Positions 8,667-16,565 of a stretch of DNA of 64,000 nucleotides are shown here, in pieces. How positions within the stretch are numbered: position 1 is the first letter of the stretch; each line of letters begins with the position of its first letter. Both the position numbers and the translations under genes were made by a program. Location of the stretch: NCBI GenBank assembly GCA_963850995.1, contig CAWKNQ010000004.1, forward strand, positions 248,001-312,000, given 5' to 3'. The stretch comes from Gaiellasilicea sp963850995. Lineage in GTDB: Bacteria; Actinomycetota; Thermoleophilia; Gaiellales; Gaiellaceae. Under the pieces are notes generated by a model that had not been told where the DNA came from, ran no database searches, and saw only the letters and a program-made list of their open reading frames with translations.

Positions 8667-9974
8667 TTGCTCGGCCTCTCGGTCGGCATCGTCCTGGCCG
8701 ACTCGTCGGTCGTCACGATTGCGTTGCCGGAGATCCTGGCCCGGTACGGCGTCGAGCTGTCGACGCTCGCCTGGGCGCTGACGTCGTACAACCTCGCGCT
8801 CGCGCTCGCGGCGCTGCCCGCAGCCTTCCTCGCGCGTCGCCGCCCGGTCCCGGTCTTCGCCGCGGGCATCGTCGTTTTCGCGGCGGCCTCGCTCGCCTGC
8901 GCTTTCGCTTCCTCCTTCGACGTGCTCGTCGGCGCGCGCGCCGTCCAGGGCGCCGCCGGCGCCGCGATCGTCTGCGCTGCGCTCGACCTGCTCTCCGACG
9001 CCGCGGGAGGGGACGCCCCGGCGGCACGCACGTGGGCCCTCGCCGGGGTGGTCGGGGCCGCGCTCGGCCCGGCGGTCGGCGGGGTGCTCACGCAGCTGCT
9101 CGGCTGGGAGTCGATCTTCTTCGTCCAGGCGCCCGTCGTGCTGGTCGCGCTCGCGGCGGTCCGCGGCGTGCACGGGGCCCGGGTGGCGGAGCCGGCCGAG
9201 CGACCTCATCTCGGCGCGAACGCCGCGCTCCTGCTCGTCTCCGGTGCGCTCGTCGCCGCGCTCTTCCTGCTCGTCGTGCTGCTGATCAACGGCTGGCGCC
9301 TCGAGCCGCTCGCCGCGGGACTCGTCGTCACGGTGCTGCCGCTCGCGGCCATCGCCGCGGCGCGCGGCGGACGCAGGATCAGCCCCACGTGGGCGCGTGC
9401 GGCCGCCGGCGCGATCCTCATCGCGGGAGGGCTCGCGGCGCTCGGCTGGCTCCCCCACGCAGGAGCCGCCTGGACGATCCCGCCGCAGCTCGCGACCGGG
9501 GCCGGCCTCGGGCTCGCGCTCTCGGCCCTGACCGAGCGGGCGCTGGCCGGGCGCTCCGCGCAGGCGGTGCACGGCGGTTGGACGATCGCCGCACGGCACG
9601 CGGGCATCGTCGTCGGGCTGCTCCTGCTGACGCCGATCTTCACCGCGGATCTCGAGCGGAACGAGGACGACGCGCTCGCGGCCGGCACCTCGGCGGTGCT
9701 CGACAGCCGGATTCCGCCGCTCGAGAAGCTGTCCGTCGCCCGCAACATCCTCGTCGCCGTCGACGAGGCGAAGGAGGAGGCGCGCATCCCCTCGGTCCGA
9801 GAAGTCATCGGTGACCAGGACGACCCCGCGTACGAGGACCTCGTCTCGACGCTGCAGGATCAGCTCGACCGTGCCGTCACGAACGCGTTCTCGCGCGCCT
9901 TCCTCGCAGCGGCGTGCCTCGCCCTGCTCGCGCTCGTGCCGATCGTGCTCGGCCGGCGTGAGGTGAGCGTCTGA
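8667..9974 (+). CDS. MFS transporter
   Basis: A 435-residue major-facilitator protein. Motif-like features include ADSSVVTIALPEIL in TM1 (drug:H+ antiporter-2 pattern), an arginine-rich TM2-TM3 loop (FLARRRPVPV), GARAVQGAAGAAI (motif B) and ALGPAVGGVL (motif C of antiporters). About 11-12 helices can be counted. Before the last helix there is an unusual insert of about 100 hydrophilic residues (TADLERNEDDALAAGTSAVLD ... LDRAVTNAFSRAF), probably extracytoplasmic. The start is uncertain: TTG at 8667 is the first recognised start codon, and a few upstream in-frame codons (VARIRIAL) also look membrane-like. It is probably translated with the lipoprotein gene upstream and the secreted-protein gene downstream. 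Confidence 0.85.
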   Translation: MLGLSVGIVLADSSVVTIALPEILARYGVELSTLAWALTSYNLALALAALPAAFLARRRPVPVFAAGIVVFAAASLACAFASSFDVLVGARAVQGAAGAAIVCAALDLLSDAAGGDAPAARTWALAGVVGAALGPAVGGVLTQLLGWESIFFVQAPVVLVALAAVRGVHGARVAEPAERPHLGANAALLLVSGALVAALFLLVVLLINGWRLEPLAAGLVVTVLPLAAIAAARGGRRISPTWARAAAGAILIAGGLAALGWLPHAGAAWTIPPQLATGAGLGLALSALTERALAGRSAQAVHGGWTIAARHAGIVVGLLLLTPIFTADLERNEDDALAAGTSAVLDSRIPPLEKLSVARNILVAVDEAKEEARIPSVREVIGDQDDPAYEDLVSTLQDQLDRAVTNAFSRAFLAAACLALLALVPIVLGRREVSV

Positions 9975-10414
9975 TGCGCGCGATCGCGCTGGCTGCGGCC
10001 GTTTCGGTGGCTCTCGCGGCCGCCTACCTCGCGCTGGGCGGCGCGTCCTACTCCCCGGCGGCCGTCGCCGACCCGTGCGCGCCGCGCGAGTGGCGCGGGC
10101 CCGAGGGCATCGCGGAGGTGGGCGAGCAGATCGTGCTTTCGGGGCTCGACGGCGCCGCCTGCGAGCTCGGAGTCTCGCGCGAGGAGGTCGTGCTCGCGTT
10201 CGCAAGCAGCGACGCCCGCGAGCGCTTCGCACGGGAGCACGGGATCGACGAGGACGAGCTCGCCGACCTGGTTCGCGCGGGGCTCTTGCGCGCAGCCGAC
10301 GACGCCGAGGAGGCGGACCGGCTCAGCCCCGTGCTCGCCGACCTGCTGCGCGGAATCGCGCGGCGGGTTCCGGTCGACCAGCTGCTCGACCTGCTCGAGC
10401 TCCTTCCGGGCTGA
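9974..10414 (+). CDS. Secreted or membrane-anchored protein of unknown function
   Basis: A 146-residue protein whose ATG overlaps the MFS stop codon by one base (TGATG at 9972-9976), implying translational coupling. An N-terminal hydrophobic segment (ALAAAVSVALAAAYLALGG) acts as a signal peptide or anchor. The rest contains two cysteines (DPCAPREW, GAACELGVS) and helical, acidic sequence (FAREHGIDEDELADLVRAGL) resembling a small helix-turn-helix-like bundle. I do not recognise the family. Its coupling to the MFS gene suggests an accessory role in the same export or uptake process, which is inference only. Confidence 0.75.
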   Translation: MRAIALAAAVSVALAAAYLALGGASYSPAAVADPCAPREWRGPEGIAEVGEQIVLSGLDGAACELGVSREEVVLAFASSDARERFAREHGIDEDELADLVRAGLLRAADDAEEADRLSPVLADLLRGIARRVPVDQLLDLLELLPG

Positions 10415-11833
10415 TCAGGCGAGGAGCGCGCGGCGCAGGGCGAGGCGCCACTCCTCCCGGCGCTCCGCGACCCAATCGCGATCGGCCGACGGTTCGTAGA
10501 CCGCGCCGCGACGGAGCCGCGCCCGGATCGCCTCGGCGTCGGGCCAGAGCCCGAGCGCACGGCCGGCGAGCGCGGCGGCGCCGAGAGCGGTCGTCTCCTG
10601 CTCGGCCGCGACCTCGACCGGGCAGCCGAGGACATCGGCCTGGAGCTGCATCAGGAAGCCGTTCGAGCTCGCGCCGCCGTCGGCACGGAGGACCTCGACG
10701 CCCCCCGGGAGCAGGTCGAGCACGTCCGCGACCTGGAACGCGATCGCCTCGAGCGCGGCGCGGACGAGGTGTGCTCGCGTAGTACCACGCGTGATACCGC
10801 TGATCAGGCCGCGTGCACTCGCATCCCAGTGCGGCGAGCCGAGGCCGGCGAGCGCCGGGACGAACGTGACGCCCCCGCTCGAGTCGACCGCGCGGGCGAG
10901 CTCCTCGCTCTCGGCGGCGTCGGCGAGCACGCCGAGCCCGTCGCGCAGCCACTGGATCGCGGCACCGCTCGCCAGGATCGCGCCTTCGTGCGCATAGCCG
11001 CTCGGCGCAGCGACGGTCTCGAGCAGGCCTGCCGGCACCGCCTGCCGCTCCTCGCCGACGTGTGCGAGCACGAAGCTGCCGGTCCCGTACGTCGCCTTCG
11101 CCTCACCGCGGTCGAAGCAGCCGTGGCCGGCGAGCGCCGCCTGCTGGTCGCCGGCGATTCCCGCTACCGGCACGGTCGCGCCGAGGAGCGACGCCTCGCC
11201 GACGACCTCGGTCGAGCCCACGAGACGCGGAAGCAGCCCGCGCTCGACCCCGAACAGCGACAGCAGCTCGTCGTCCCAGTCGAGCGCGTCGAGGCCGAGC
11301 AGCATCGTCCGGGAGGCGTTGGTCGGGTCGGTGACGTGCGCGTGCCCGCCCGTGAGCTTCCAGACGAGCCAGGAATCGACCGTGCCGAACGCCAGCGCGT
11401 CGCGAGGCGCGTCGGTGCGCGCAAGCAGCCATTCGAGCTTGGTCGCAGAGAAGTAGGGGTCTGGAACGAGGCCGGTCCGAGCACGGATCAGGTCGGCAGG
11501 GAGCTCGCGGCAGCGCTCGGCGGTTCGCCGGTCCTGCCACACGATCGCCGGTGCGACCGGCCTCCCGGTGGATCGCTCCCAGAGCACGGTCGTCTCGCGC
11601 TGGTTCGCGATCCCGACCGCACGGAGCTCGGACGCACGCACGCCGGCCGAGCGCACCGCCTGCTCGGCCGCGTCCTGCACCGAGGCCCAGATCTCCTCCG
11701 GATCGTGCTCGACCCAGCCGGGGCGGGGGAAGTGCTGCGGAACCGCGGCGTAGCCGCGGCCGCGCAGGCGGAGCTCCTCGTCGACGACGAGGCACGTCGT
11801 TCCCGTCGTCCCCTGGTCGATCGCGAGGATCAC
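10415..11833 (-). CDS. glpK: Glycerol kinase
   Basis: A 472-residue FGGY-family kinase that phosphorylates glycerol to sn-glycerol 3-phosphate with ATP in the cytoplasm. The N-terminal phosphate-binding motif is AIDQGTTGTT. Substrate-contact sequences NQRETTVLWER and VWQDRRTAERC are present, as are the FGGY signature region (GDQQAALAGHGC, TYGTGSFVL) and the C-terminal nucleotide site around RADGGASSNGFLMQLQADVL. It is slightly shorter than the usual 495-500 residues because of a trimmed C terminus. The start is GTG at 11833, which overlaps the glpD stop as GTGA (11830-11833), so glpD and glpK are one coupled operon. The open frame running up to 12487 is out of frame with glpD and has no meaning. 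Confidence 0.97.
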   Translation of the reverse strand: MILAIDQGTTGTTCLVVDEELRLRGRGYAAVPQHFPRPGWVEHDPEEIWASVQDAAEQAVRSAGVRASELRAVGIANQRETTVLWERSTGRPVAPAIVWQDRRTAERCRELPADLIRARTGLVPDPYFSATKLEWLLARTDAPRDALAFGTVDSWLVWKLTGGHAHVTDPTNASRTMLLGLDALDWDDELLSLFGVERGLLPRLVGSTEVVGEASLLGATVPVAGIAGDQQAALAGHGCFDRGEAKATYGTGSFVLAHVGEERQAVPAGLLETVAAPSGYAHEGAILASGAAIQWLRDGLGVLADAAESEELARAVDSSGGVTFVPALAGLGSPHWDASARGLISGITRGTTRAHLVRAALEAIAFQVADVLDLLPGGVEVLRADGGASSNGFLMQLQADVLGCPVEVAAEQETTALGAAALAGRALGLWPDAEAIRARLRRGAVYEPSADRDWVAERREEWRLALRRALLA

Positions 11834-13311
11834 GAGGTGAGGAGCTCCTCGACGCGCCGCCGGACGGCGTCCGAGTCGCGCCCGGTGAGAGCGAGCGTCG
11901 TCCGTCGCCGGAGCACGTCCTCGGCCGTCACGGCCCACTCGCGCTCGCGGGCGTAGAGCACCTGCGCCTCCACCTCGACCCCATCGCCAAGCGGCTCGAG
12001 CGGGCCTGCCGACACCACCTCGTCCGCGAGCGCGCCGTAGGTCTCGGCGAGGTGCGCCGCCAGCGCCGCGTCGAGCTCGGGATGACGTCGGCGCAGGGCG
12101 TCGGCCGCGACGTCCGGGTCGGCCGCTCCGGGCAGCGGGCGCGGTCGGCGGTCGATCCGGTGCAGGGCGAGCTCGGCGCGGAGCGCGTGCAGCACGGCCA
12201 GCGCGATCCGGCGATAGGTCGTCAGCTTCCCGCCTGCGACCGTGACCATTCCGAGCGGGCCGGTCGAAAGCGTCGTCTCGCGAAGCGCCCGCACGGTGTC
12301 GGCGGTTCCGGCAGGCAGGACGCGAAGACCGGCGAAGCGGGCGCGGACCGGCCCCAGCTCCGACGCTTCCAGCGCGAGCTCCGCCTCGGCGCGGATCTGC
12401 CGCTCTTCCGCCTCGGTCGGATCGATCGCGCGAGCGTCGCCCTCGAAGGCGGAGTCCGTGGTGCCGAGGAGGAGCATTCCCGCCCACGGGACCGCGAAGG
12501 CCACGCGGGTCCGGTCGACGGGGATCGTCAGCGCTGCACCCCAGCCGCCGTTCCGCTCGACGACGAGGTGCGCGCCCCTGCTCAGCGTCACCGAGGTGCC
12601 CGCTCCCGCGTCCTCGAGCCGGCGGACGTCGTCGATCCAGGGCCCGGCCGCGTTGACGACCGCCCGTGCGGTCACCTCGAGCTCCTCGCCGCCCAGGCGG
12701 TCTCGAACGTGCGCCACGGGACCGCGCTCCAGCCCCACCAGCTCGACGCGGTTGAGCACGACCCCGCCCTCGTCTGCGGCCCCGCGCAGATTGGCCAGGC
12801 AGAGCCTCGCGTCGTCCGTCTGCGCGTCGGGATACAACCCGGCGGCGCGCAGGCCTTCGAGCCGGAGCGGCGGCACGAGGCGGGACGCGGCTATGGGCGC
12901 GATCATCCGCCCGCGTTCGGCGACCGCGCCGGTCAGACCGGCGTACGACCAGAGCGCTCCGCGAATCGGGATCCGGCCGTACGGCCCGCCGCGGTAGACG
13001 GGCAGGACGAAGTTGAGCGGCCGGACGAGGTGCGGCGCGACGACGCGGCTCAGCGCATGCACCTCGGCGAGGGCTTCGCGGACGAGGCTGAAGTGGCCGA
13101 GGCGCAGGTAGCGAAGGCCGCCGTGGACGAGCTTCGAGGACGCGCTCGACGTGCCCGACGCGAAGTCGTCGCGCTCGACGAGCACGACGCGGAAGCCGTG
13201 CCTGGACGCCAGCGCGGCGATCCCGGCCCCGATGATCCCCCCGCCGACGACGAGGAGGTCGAACCGCTCGCTTCGCAGGCGCTCGAGTGCGAGCGCGCGT
13301 TGGTCGTGCAC
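11830..13311 (-). CDS. glpD: Glycerol-3-phosphate dehydrogenase (FAD)
   Basis: A 493-residue respiratory flavoprotein oxidising glycerol 3-phosphate to dihydroxyacetone phosphate and passing electrons to quinone. The Rossmann FAD motif is LVVGGGIIGAGIAALASRHG with the following ERDDFASGTSSASSKLVHGGLRYL signature of the GlpD family. NAAGPWIDDV, the substrate-site block and GGKLTTYRRIA (FAD-binding C-terminal signature) follow, then a DAO_C helical domain. It heads the glpD-glpK operon; the GTG start at 13311 has a -10 box TAGGCT 6 nt upstream and no Shine-Dalgarno sequence, pointing to a leaderless message. A glycerol facilitator gene is not present in the window. Confidence 0.97.
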   Translation of the reverse strand: MHDQRALALERLRSERFDLLVVGGGIIGAGIAALASRHGFRVVLVERDDFASGTSSASSKLVHGGLRYLRLGHFSLVREALAEVHALSRVVAPHLVRPLNFVLPVYRGGPYGRIPIRGALWSYAGLTGAVAERGRMIAPIAASRLVPPLRLEGLRAAGLYPDAQTDDARLCLANLRGAADEGGVVLNRVELVGLERGPVAHVRDRLGGEELEVTARAVVNAAGPWIDDVRRLEDAGAGTSVTLSRGAHLVVERNGGWGAALTIPVDRTRVAFAVPWAGMLLLGTTDSAFEGDARAIDPTEAEERQIRAEAELALEASELGPVRARFAGLRVLPAGTADTVRALRETTLSTGPLGMVTVAGGKLTTYRRIALAVLHALRAELALHRIDRRPRPLPGAADPDVAADALRRRHPELDAALAAHLAETYGALADEVVSAGPLEPLGDGVEVEAQVLYAREREWAVTAEDVLRRRTTLALTGRDSDAVRRRVEELLTS

Positions 13312-13323
13312 CGGCCGAGCCTA
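13312..13323 (-). promoter_or_regulatory. -10 box of glpD, leaderless geometry
   Basis: On the minus strand TAGGCT (13323-13318) is followed by 6 nt and then the glpD GTG at 13311. It is divergent from the promoter at 13355-13384. Confidence 0.5.
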
Positions 13324-13354
13324 ACCCTCCTCCACATCGACACGATTGCGACTA

Positions 13355-13384
13355 TTGACAACTGGGCGGCAAGAGGTTTAGGGT
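13355..13384 (+). promoter_or_regulatory. Strong sigma-A-type promoter of the 1003-aa secreted protein gene
   Basis: A perfect -35 TTGACA (13355-13360), 18-nt spacer and -10 TAGGGT (13379-13384). Transcription would start near 13391 and give an untranslated leader of about 80 nt. Confidence 0.7.
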
Positions 13385-13401
13385 CGCATTGTTGACCGCG
13401 G

Positions 13402-13444
13402 GCCTTGGGCCCGATCCTTCGGGGGGAGGATCCGAGCCCAAAGC
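13402..13444 (+). promoter_or_regulatory. Leader hairpin in the 5' UTR of the secreted protein gene
   Basis: TTGGGCCCGATCC pairs with GGATCCGAGCCCAA across about 10 nt (one bulge/mismatch), a 13-14-bp stem placed between the predicted transcription start and the ATG at 13470. No run of T follows, so it looks like an mRNA-stabilising or regulatory leader rather than a terminator. It does not match a riboswitch class I know. Confidence 0.5.
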
Positions 13445-13469
13445 GCGCGGGCACGAAAAGGTGGTGGGA

Positions 13470-16400
13470 ATGCGAGTGCGTGCGCGCCTCTTGGCGCTCA
13501 TCACTGCGGCGGCGCTAACCGGACTGCTCGGCCCGGGGGCTTCGCCTGCCGCCGCCGTCGAGGAATCGTCCGCTCCGTCTGACGTCCCGGCCGCAAGCGC
13601 CGCCGGATCAGCGTCGGCCGCAACAACCACACCGACAGAAGCAGCCGGAAGCACGGCAGCCGCAGAGAGCAGTGAGAACGGGCCCGCAGAGGGCCCGTCG
13701 TCCGTCCAGCCCTCGACCGACCAGGCGACCGGCGGCCCGAATCAAGAGACGGGCTCGTCGGCGGGATCGACGATCGGAAACAACGGCACAATCGGGCAGT
13801 CCTCGGGACAGGGACAGGACGCCGGCAACGGCAACGGACAGAACGGCAACGGCAACGGACAGATCGGCAACGGCAACGGACAGGGCAACCAACAGGCACA
13901 GACCGGGCAACAGGCCGATGCAGGTTCGCATGCCGCAGCCGAGAACCCGCAGAACGAGTCCAACGGCGTTCGGGTCGGAAACGGCAACGGCAACGCGAAC
14001 GGCCACGACAACGGCAACGCGAACGGCAACGGCAACGGGGTCGGACAGCAAAGCTCGACCGGCGCGGAAGCGACCGCAACGACCTCGCAGGAGACGAACC
14101 AGGATCCCGGGAACGGCGTGAACCAGGCGTCGGGGACTCAGGGAGCCTCGGCTGCCGCCCACTCGGAGGCCGACAGGCCAAGCAACGACATCGTCAACAC
14201 CCGGATCGAAGCCGACGGCGACGACCACGGCTTCGCACAGTCGATCACGAGCGACGCCCGAGCCGAGGCGGCGAACGACCGGGCAGAGGGGAATGAGATC
14301 GCGCAGGAGGCACGTGCGACCGCCGTCGCGGAACTTCGGCAGCCAGAGAACGCAGCTGTCGAAGTCAGGCTCTTCAGCGACGGTGATACCACCGGTGGTA
14401 TCCAGACGATTGCAGCCACTGCAGCCGCTTTGGTCGAGAACGGAGGGCCGGACGCGGCCGCGAACGCCACGGCGACAGTGACCGACCCGGCGAACACGTT
14501 CGTCTCGCTCCGGGTCAACAGCGAGGGAACGACGGGGGACGTCACCCAGGAGATCCTCCGGCAGGAGCTGGAGGTCGTGGACGGCGAGTCCATCGAACGA
14601 GCCGTCCGCGACCTGCTCGACCGCATCTGGAGCGGAATCGACCTCGGCAGCGGCGTTTCGATTTCACTCGCCACTGACGGAGCGAACACGGACCTCCGCA
14701 TCACCATTGACAACGACTCGTTGCTGCGCCCGAGCGCGGGAACGACCTTCTTCTGGACGTGGGACCTGGTCTTCGGCCCCGGCGGACAGCTCGACTGCAC
14801 CCTCGGGTCCTCGCTCGTGCAGAGCCAGGTCATCTGGAACTTCGACTGCGACCCCGAGAACCGGATCCAGCGCACGGCCGCCGAGCCGACCCCCGTCGCC
14901 GGGGCGATTTCGTGGAACTGGGACTGGGATCGCCCGGGGCTGGCGGACTGGTCGTGGCGGCGAGACGAGCTGATCCCGATCGCGACGTGTCCGCTCTGCA
15001 CGTACATGTTCGACTTCAAATGGCTCTCGTTCGAGCCCGCAACGCCGGCGGCGCCTGTATCAGTAGCCGTCACGCCGTCGTCGACGGCGCCGTTCGCGGT
15101 GACACAGGTCAACAGCGCTTCGGCTTCTGCCACCGCCTCGGTGACGAGCGAGATCGACCAACTCCTCACGCAGTCGCGCACCGGCACATCCGAGGCCGAA
15201 CAGCAAGCACTCCAGCAGGCACAGGTCGTTCAGGCGGCCGAGGCGCAGGCCGGCGCCGAGCTGATCGACGCCGTCAACTTCAGCGTCGACACGGGCGGCG
15301 TGGTCGCGCAGACGAACCTCGCGCAGTCCGAGGCCGAGGCGCTGATCACGTCCACGATCCTCCAGCAGGTCGCGCAGCAGCTGAACGGCGAGGACTCCTT
15401 CCAGGCCCAGCTCGCTCTCCAGTCCGCAACGACGACGCAGGAGATCTTCTCCGCCGGAACGGCCACGCTCGTCAAGAACGCAAACGTGGGCGTCTCGGTC
15501 GGCGGGACGTCCACCCAGAGCGCAAGCAGCGTCGCCTCCGCCCGGGGCGTCGAGGTCGCCACCACTCGCCAGACCGTCGAGCAGGAGCAGGAAGGCGCCG
15601 GCTCCGACCAGGAGCAGATCGCCGGCCAGTGGGCGGTCGTCGCACAGCAGTTCGAGCTTCTCGCAGGCGCAGCGCTCGCGGACACCCGCAACGAGAGCAC
15701 GCTGAAGGGCGAGGCGTCCAACCTCCGGCTCGAGTCCGAGGCCGCAGCGGCCGGATCCTCGGCCGGAACGATCGATCAGCTCGCGATCCAGCTCCAGAGC
15801 GGCGACTCGACCGCTCTGCAGCAGGAGTCGTTCCAGCAGGCGACGATCGAGCAGGACGGAATCGGCCTCGCGGCCGCGACCGCCGGCGGAACACGGTTGA
15901 TCTACCGGACGCCGCCGCCGGCGCAGCCGTTTATGGCCGTGCCCGAGACGATCGCATCCCTCGCGGCGAGCGCAGAGCCGGTGGCCGGCACCGAGGCGGC
16001 CCTCGCAGAGCCCGTCCTGCTCGCTCTGCCGCAGATCACCGCCGTCCAGGCCGCACCGCTTCGTCGCGCAGTGCTGCCAAAGGTCGCCGCCGCGAAGCTC
16101 GTCGAGCCGCGCGGGAGCGCTCCGGACGAGCTGCAGCGCCCCGTCGCGACGCAGGCTCCCGTCGAGCGCGCCGCCGCCGCGCGCGCGCCGTTCGCGGTCC
16201 CACTTTCAAATGAGATTTTGGCGTCCACCGCCGGCAACGCCGGCTCGGTCCCGAGCATGACCGAGGACGCCGAAAAGGCAGCAGCGGCCTCTTCTGGCCC
16301 GCACTGCCTCGCCCCGATCTCCGGGGCATCCGCCGCCACAGCAGGCACCGGGTCCGGAAACGCGTTCTGCGCGCTCTCCGGGTATGTGCTGAGCCCGGAG

Positions 16401-16481
16401 CCACGTCTGGGGCGACGGATATTCGCGCCGGCCGGTAGGCGGCCGGCGGCTGTCGTGCTCCTGCAAGCACGACCCGGCTAA
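13470..16481 (+). CDS. Large secreted low-complexity protein, Gly/Asn then Gln/Ala rich
   Basis: A 1003-residue exported protein of no family I recognise. It has a signal peptide (MRVRARLLALITAAALTGLLG ... SPAAA, cleavage near residue 29) and a Ser/Ala/Thr-rich linker. A tract of imperfect GNGNGQ repeats at about residues 120-210 follows, then Ala/Thr/Glu-rich sequence. A compact aromatic module lies at about 425-515 (FWTWDLVFGPGG, WNFDCDPEN, WNWDWDRPG, CPLCTYMFDFKW; four cysteines). A long Gln/Ala/Ser/Thr-rich segment occupies about 555-810 (for example QALQQAQVVQAAEAQAGAEL) with spaced hydrophobic residues, and the tail is Ala/Pro-rich. No sortase motif or C-terminal membrane helix is seen. 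ATG at 13470 is preferred because a GGTGG/GGGA stretch precedes it and the signal peptide begins there. A structural or biofilm-matrix role is my inference from composition. Confidence 0.8.
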   Translation: MRVRARLLALITAAALTGLLGPGASPAAAVEESSAPSDVPAASAAGSASAATTTPTEAAGSTAAAESSENGPAEGPSSVQPSTDQATGGPNQETGSSAGSTIGNNGTIGQSSGQGQDAGNGNGQNGNGNGQIGNGNGQGNQQAQTGQQADAGSHAAAENPQNESNGVRVGNGNGNANGHDNGNANGNGNGVGQQSSTGAEATATTSQETNQDPGNGVNQASGTQGASAAAHSEADRPSNDIVNTRIEADGDDHGFAQSITSDARAEAANDRAEGNEIAQEARATAVAELRQPENAAVEVRLFSDGDTTGGIQTIAATAAALVENGGPDAAANATATVTDPANTFVSLRVNSEGTTGDVTQEILRQELEVVDGESIERAVRDLLDRIWSGIDLGSGVSISLATDGANTDLRITIDNDSLLRPSAGTTFFWTWDLVFGPGGQLDCTLGSSLVQSQVIWNFDCDPENRIQRTAAEPTPVAGAISWNWDWDRPGLADWSWRRDELIPIATCPLCTYMFDFKWLSFEPATPAAPVSVAVTPSSTAPFAVTQVNSASASATASVTSEIDQLLTQSRTGTSEAEQQALQQAQVVQAAEAQAGAELIDAVNFSVDTGGVVAQTNLAQSEAEALITSTILQQVAQQLNGEDSFQAQLALQSATTTQEIFSAGTATLVKNANVGVSVGGTSTQSASSVASARGVEVATTRQTVEQEQEGAGSDQEQIAGQWAVVAQQFELLAGAALADTRNESTLKGEASNLRLESEAAAAGSSAGTIDQLAIQLQSGDSTALQQESFQQATIEQDGIGLAAATAGGTRLIYRTPPPAQPFMAVPETIASLAASAEPVAGTEAALAEPVLLALPQITAVQAAPLRRAVLPKVAAAKLVEPRGSAPDELQRPVATQAPVERAAAARAPFAVPLSNEILASTAGNAGSVPSMTEDAEKAAAASSGPHCLAPISGASAATAGTGSGNAFCALSGYVLSPEPRLGRRIFAPAGRRPAAVVLLQARPG

Positions 16482-16565
16482 CACCTTCGGCGTGCCAACC
16501 CACGCAGGGCGCCCCGGGTGTCCGGCGTGACACGTACCGACAACACACCGAAGGGAGTGACGATA

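Noticed and set aside
13402..13444. Leader hairpin considered as a riboswitch (c-di-GMP, c-di-AMP, SAM)
   Set aside because: Only one stem is present; no conserved aptamer loops of known classes can be matched.
13805..14045. Tandem GNGNGQ-type DNA repeats considered as a CRISPR or minisatellite array
   Set aside because: The unit is short, irregular and in frame; it encodes a low-complexity protein tract and has no unique spacers.
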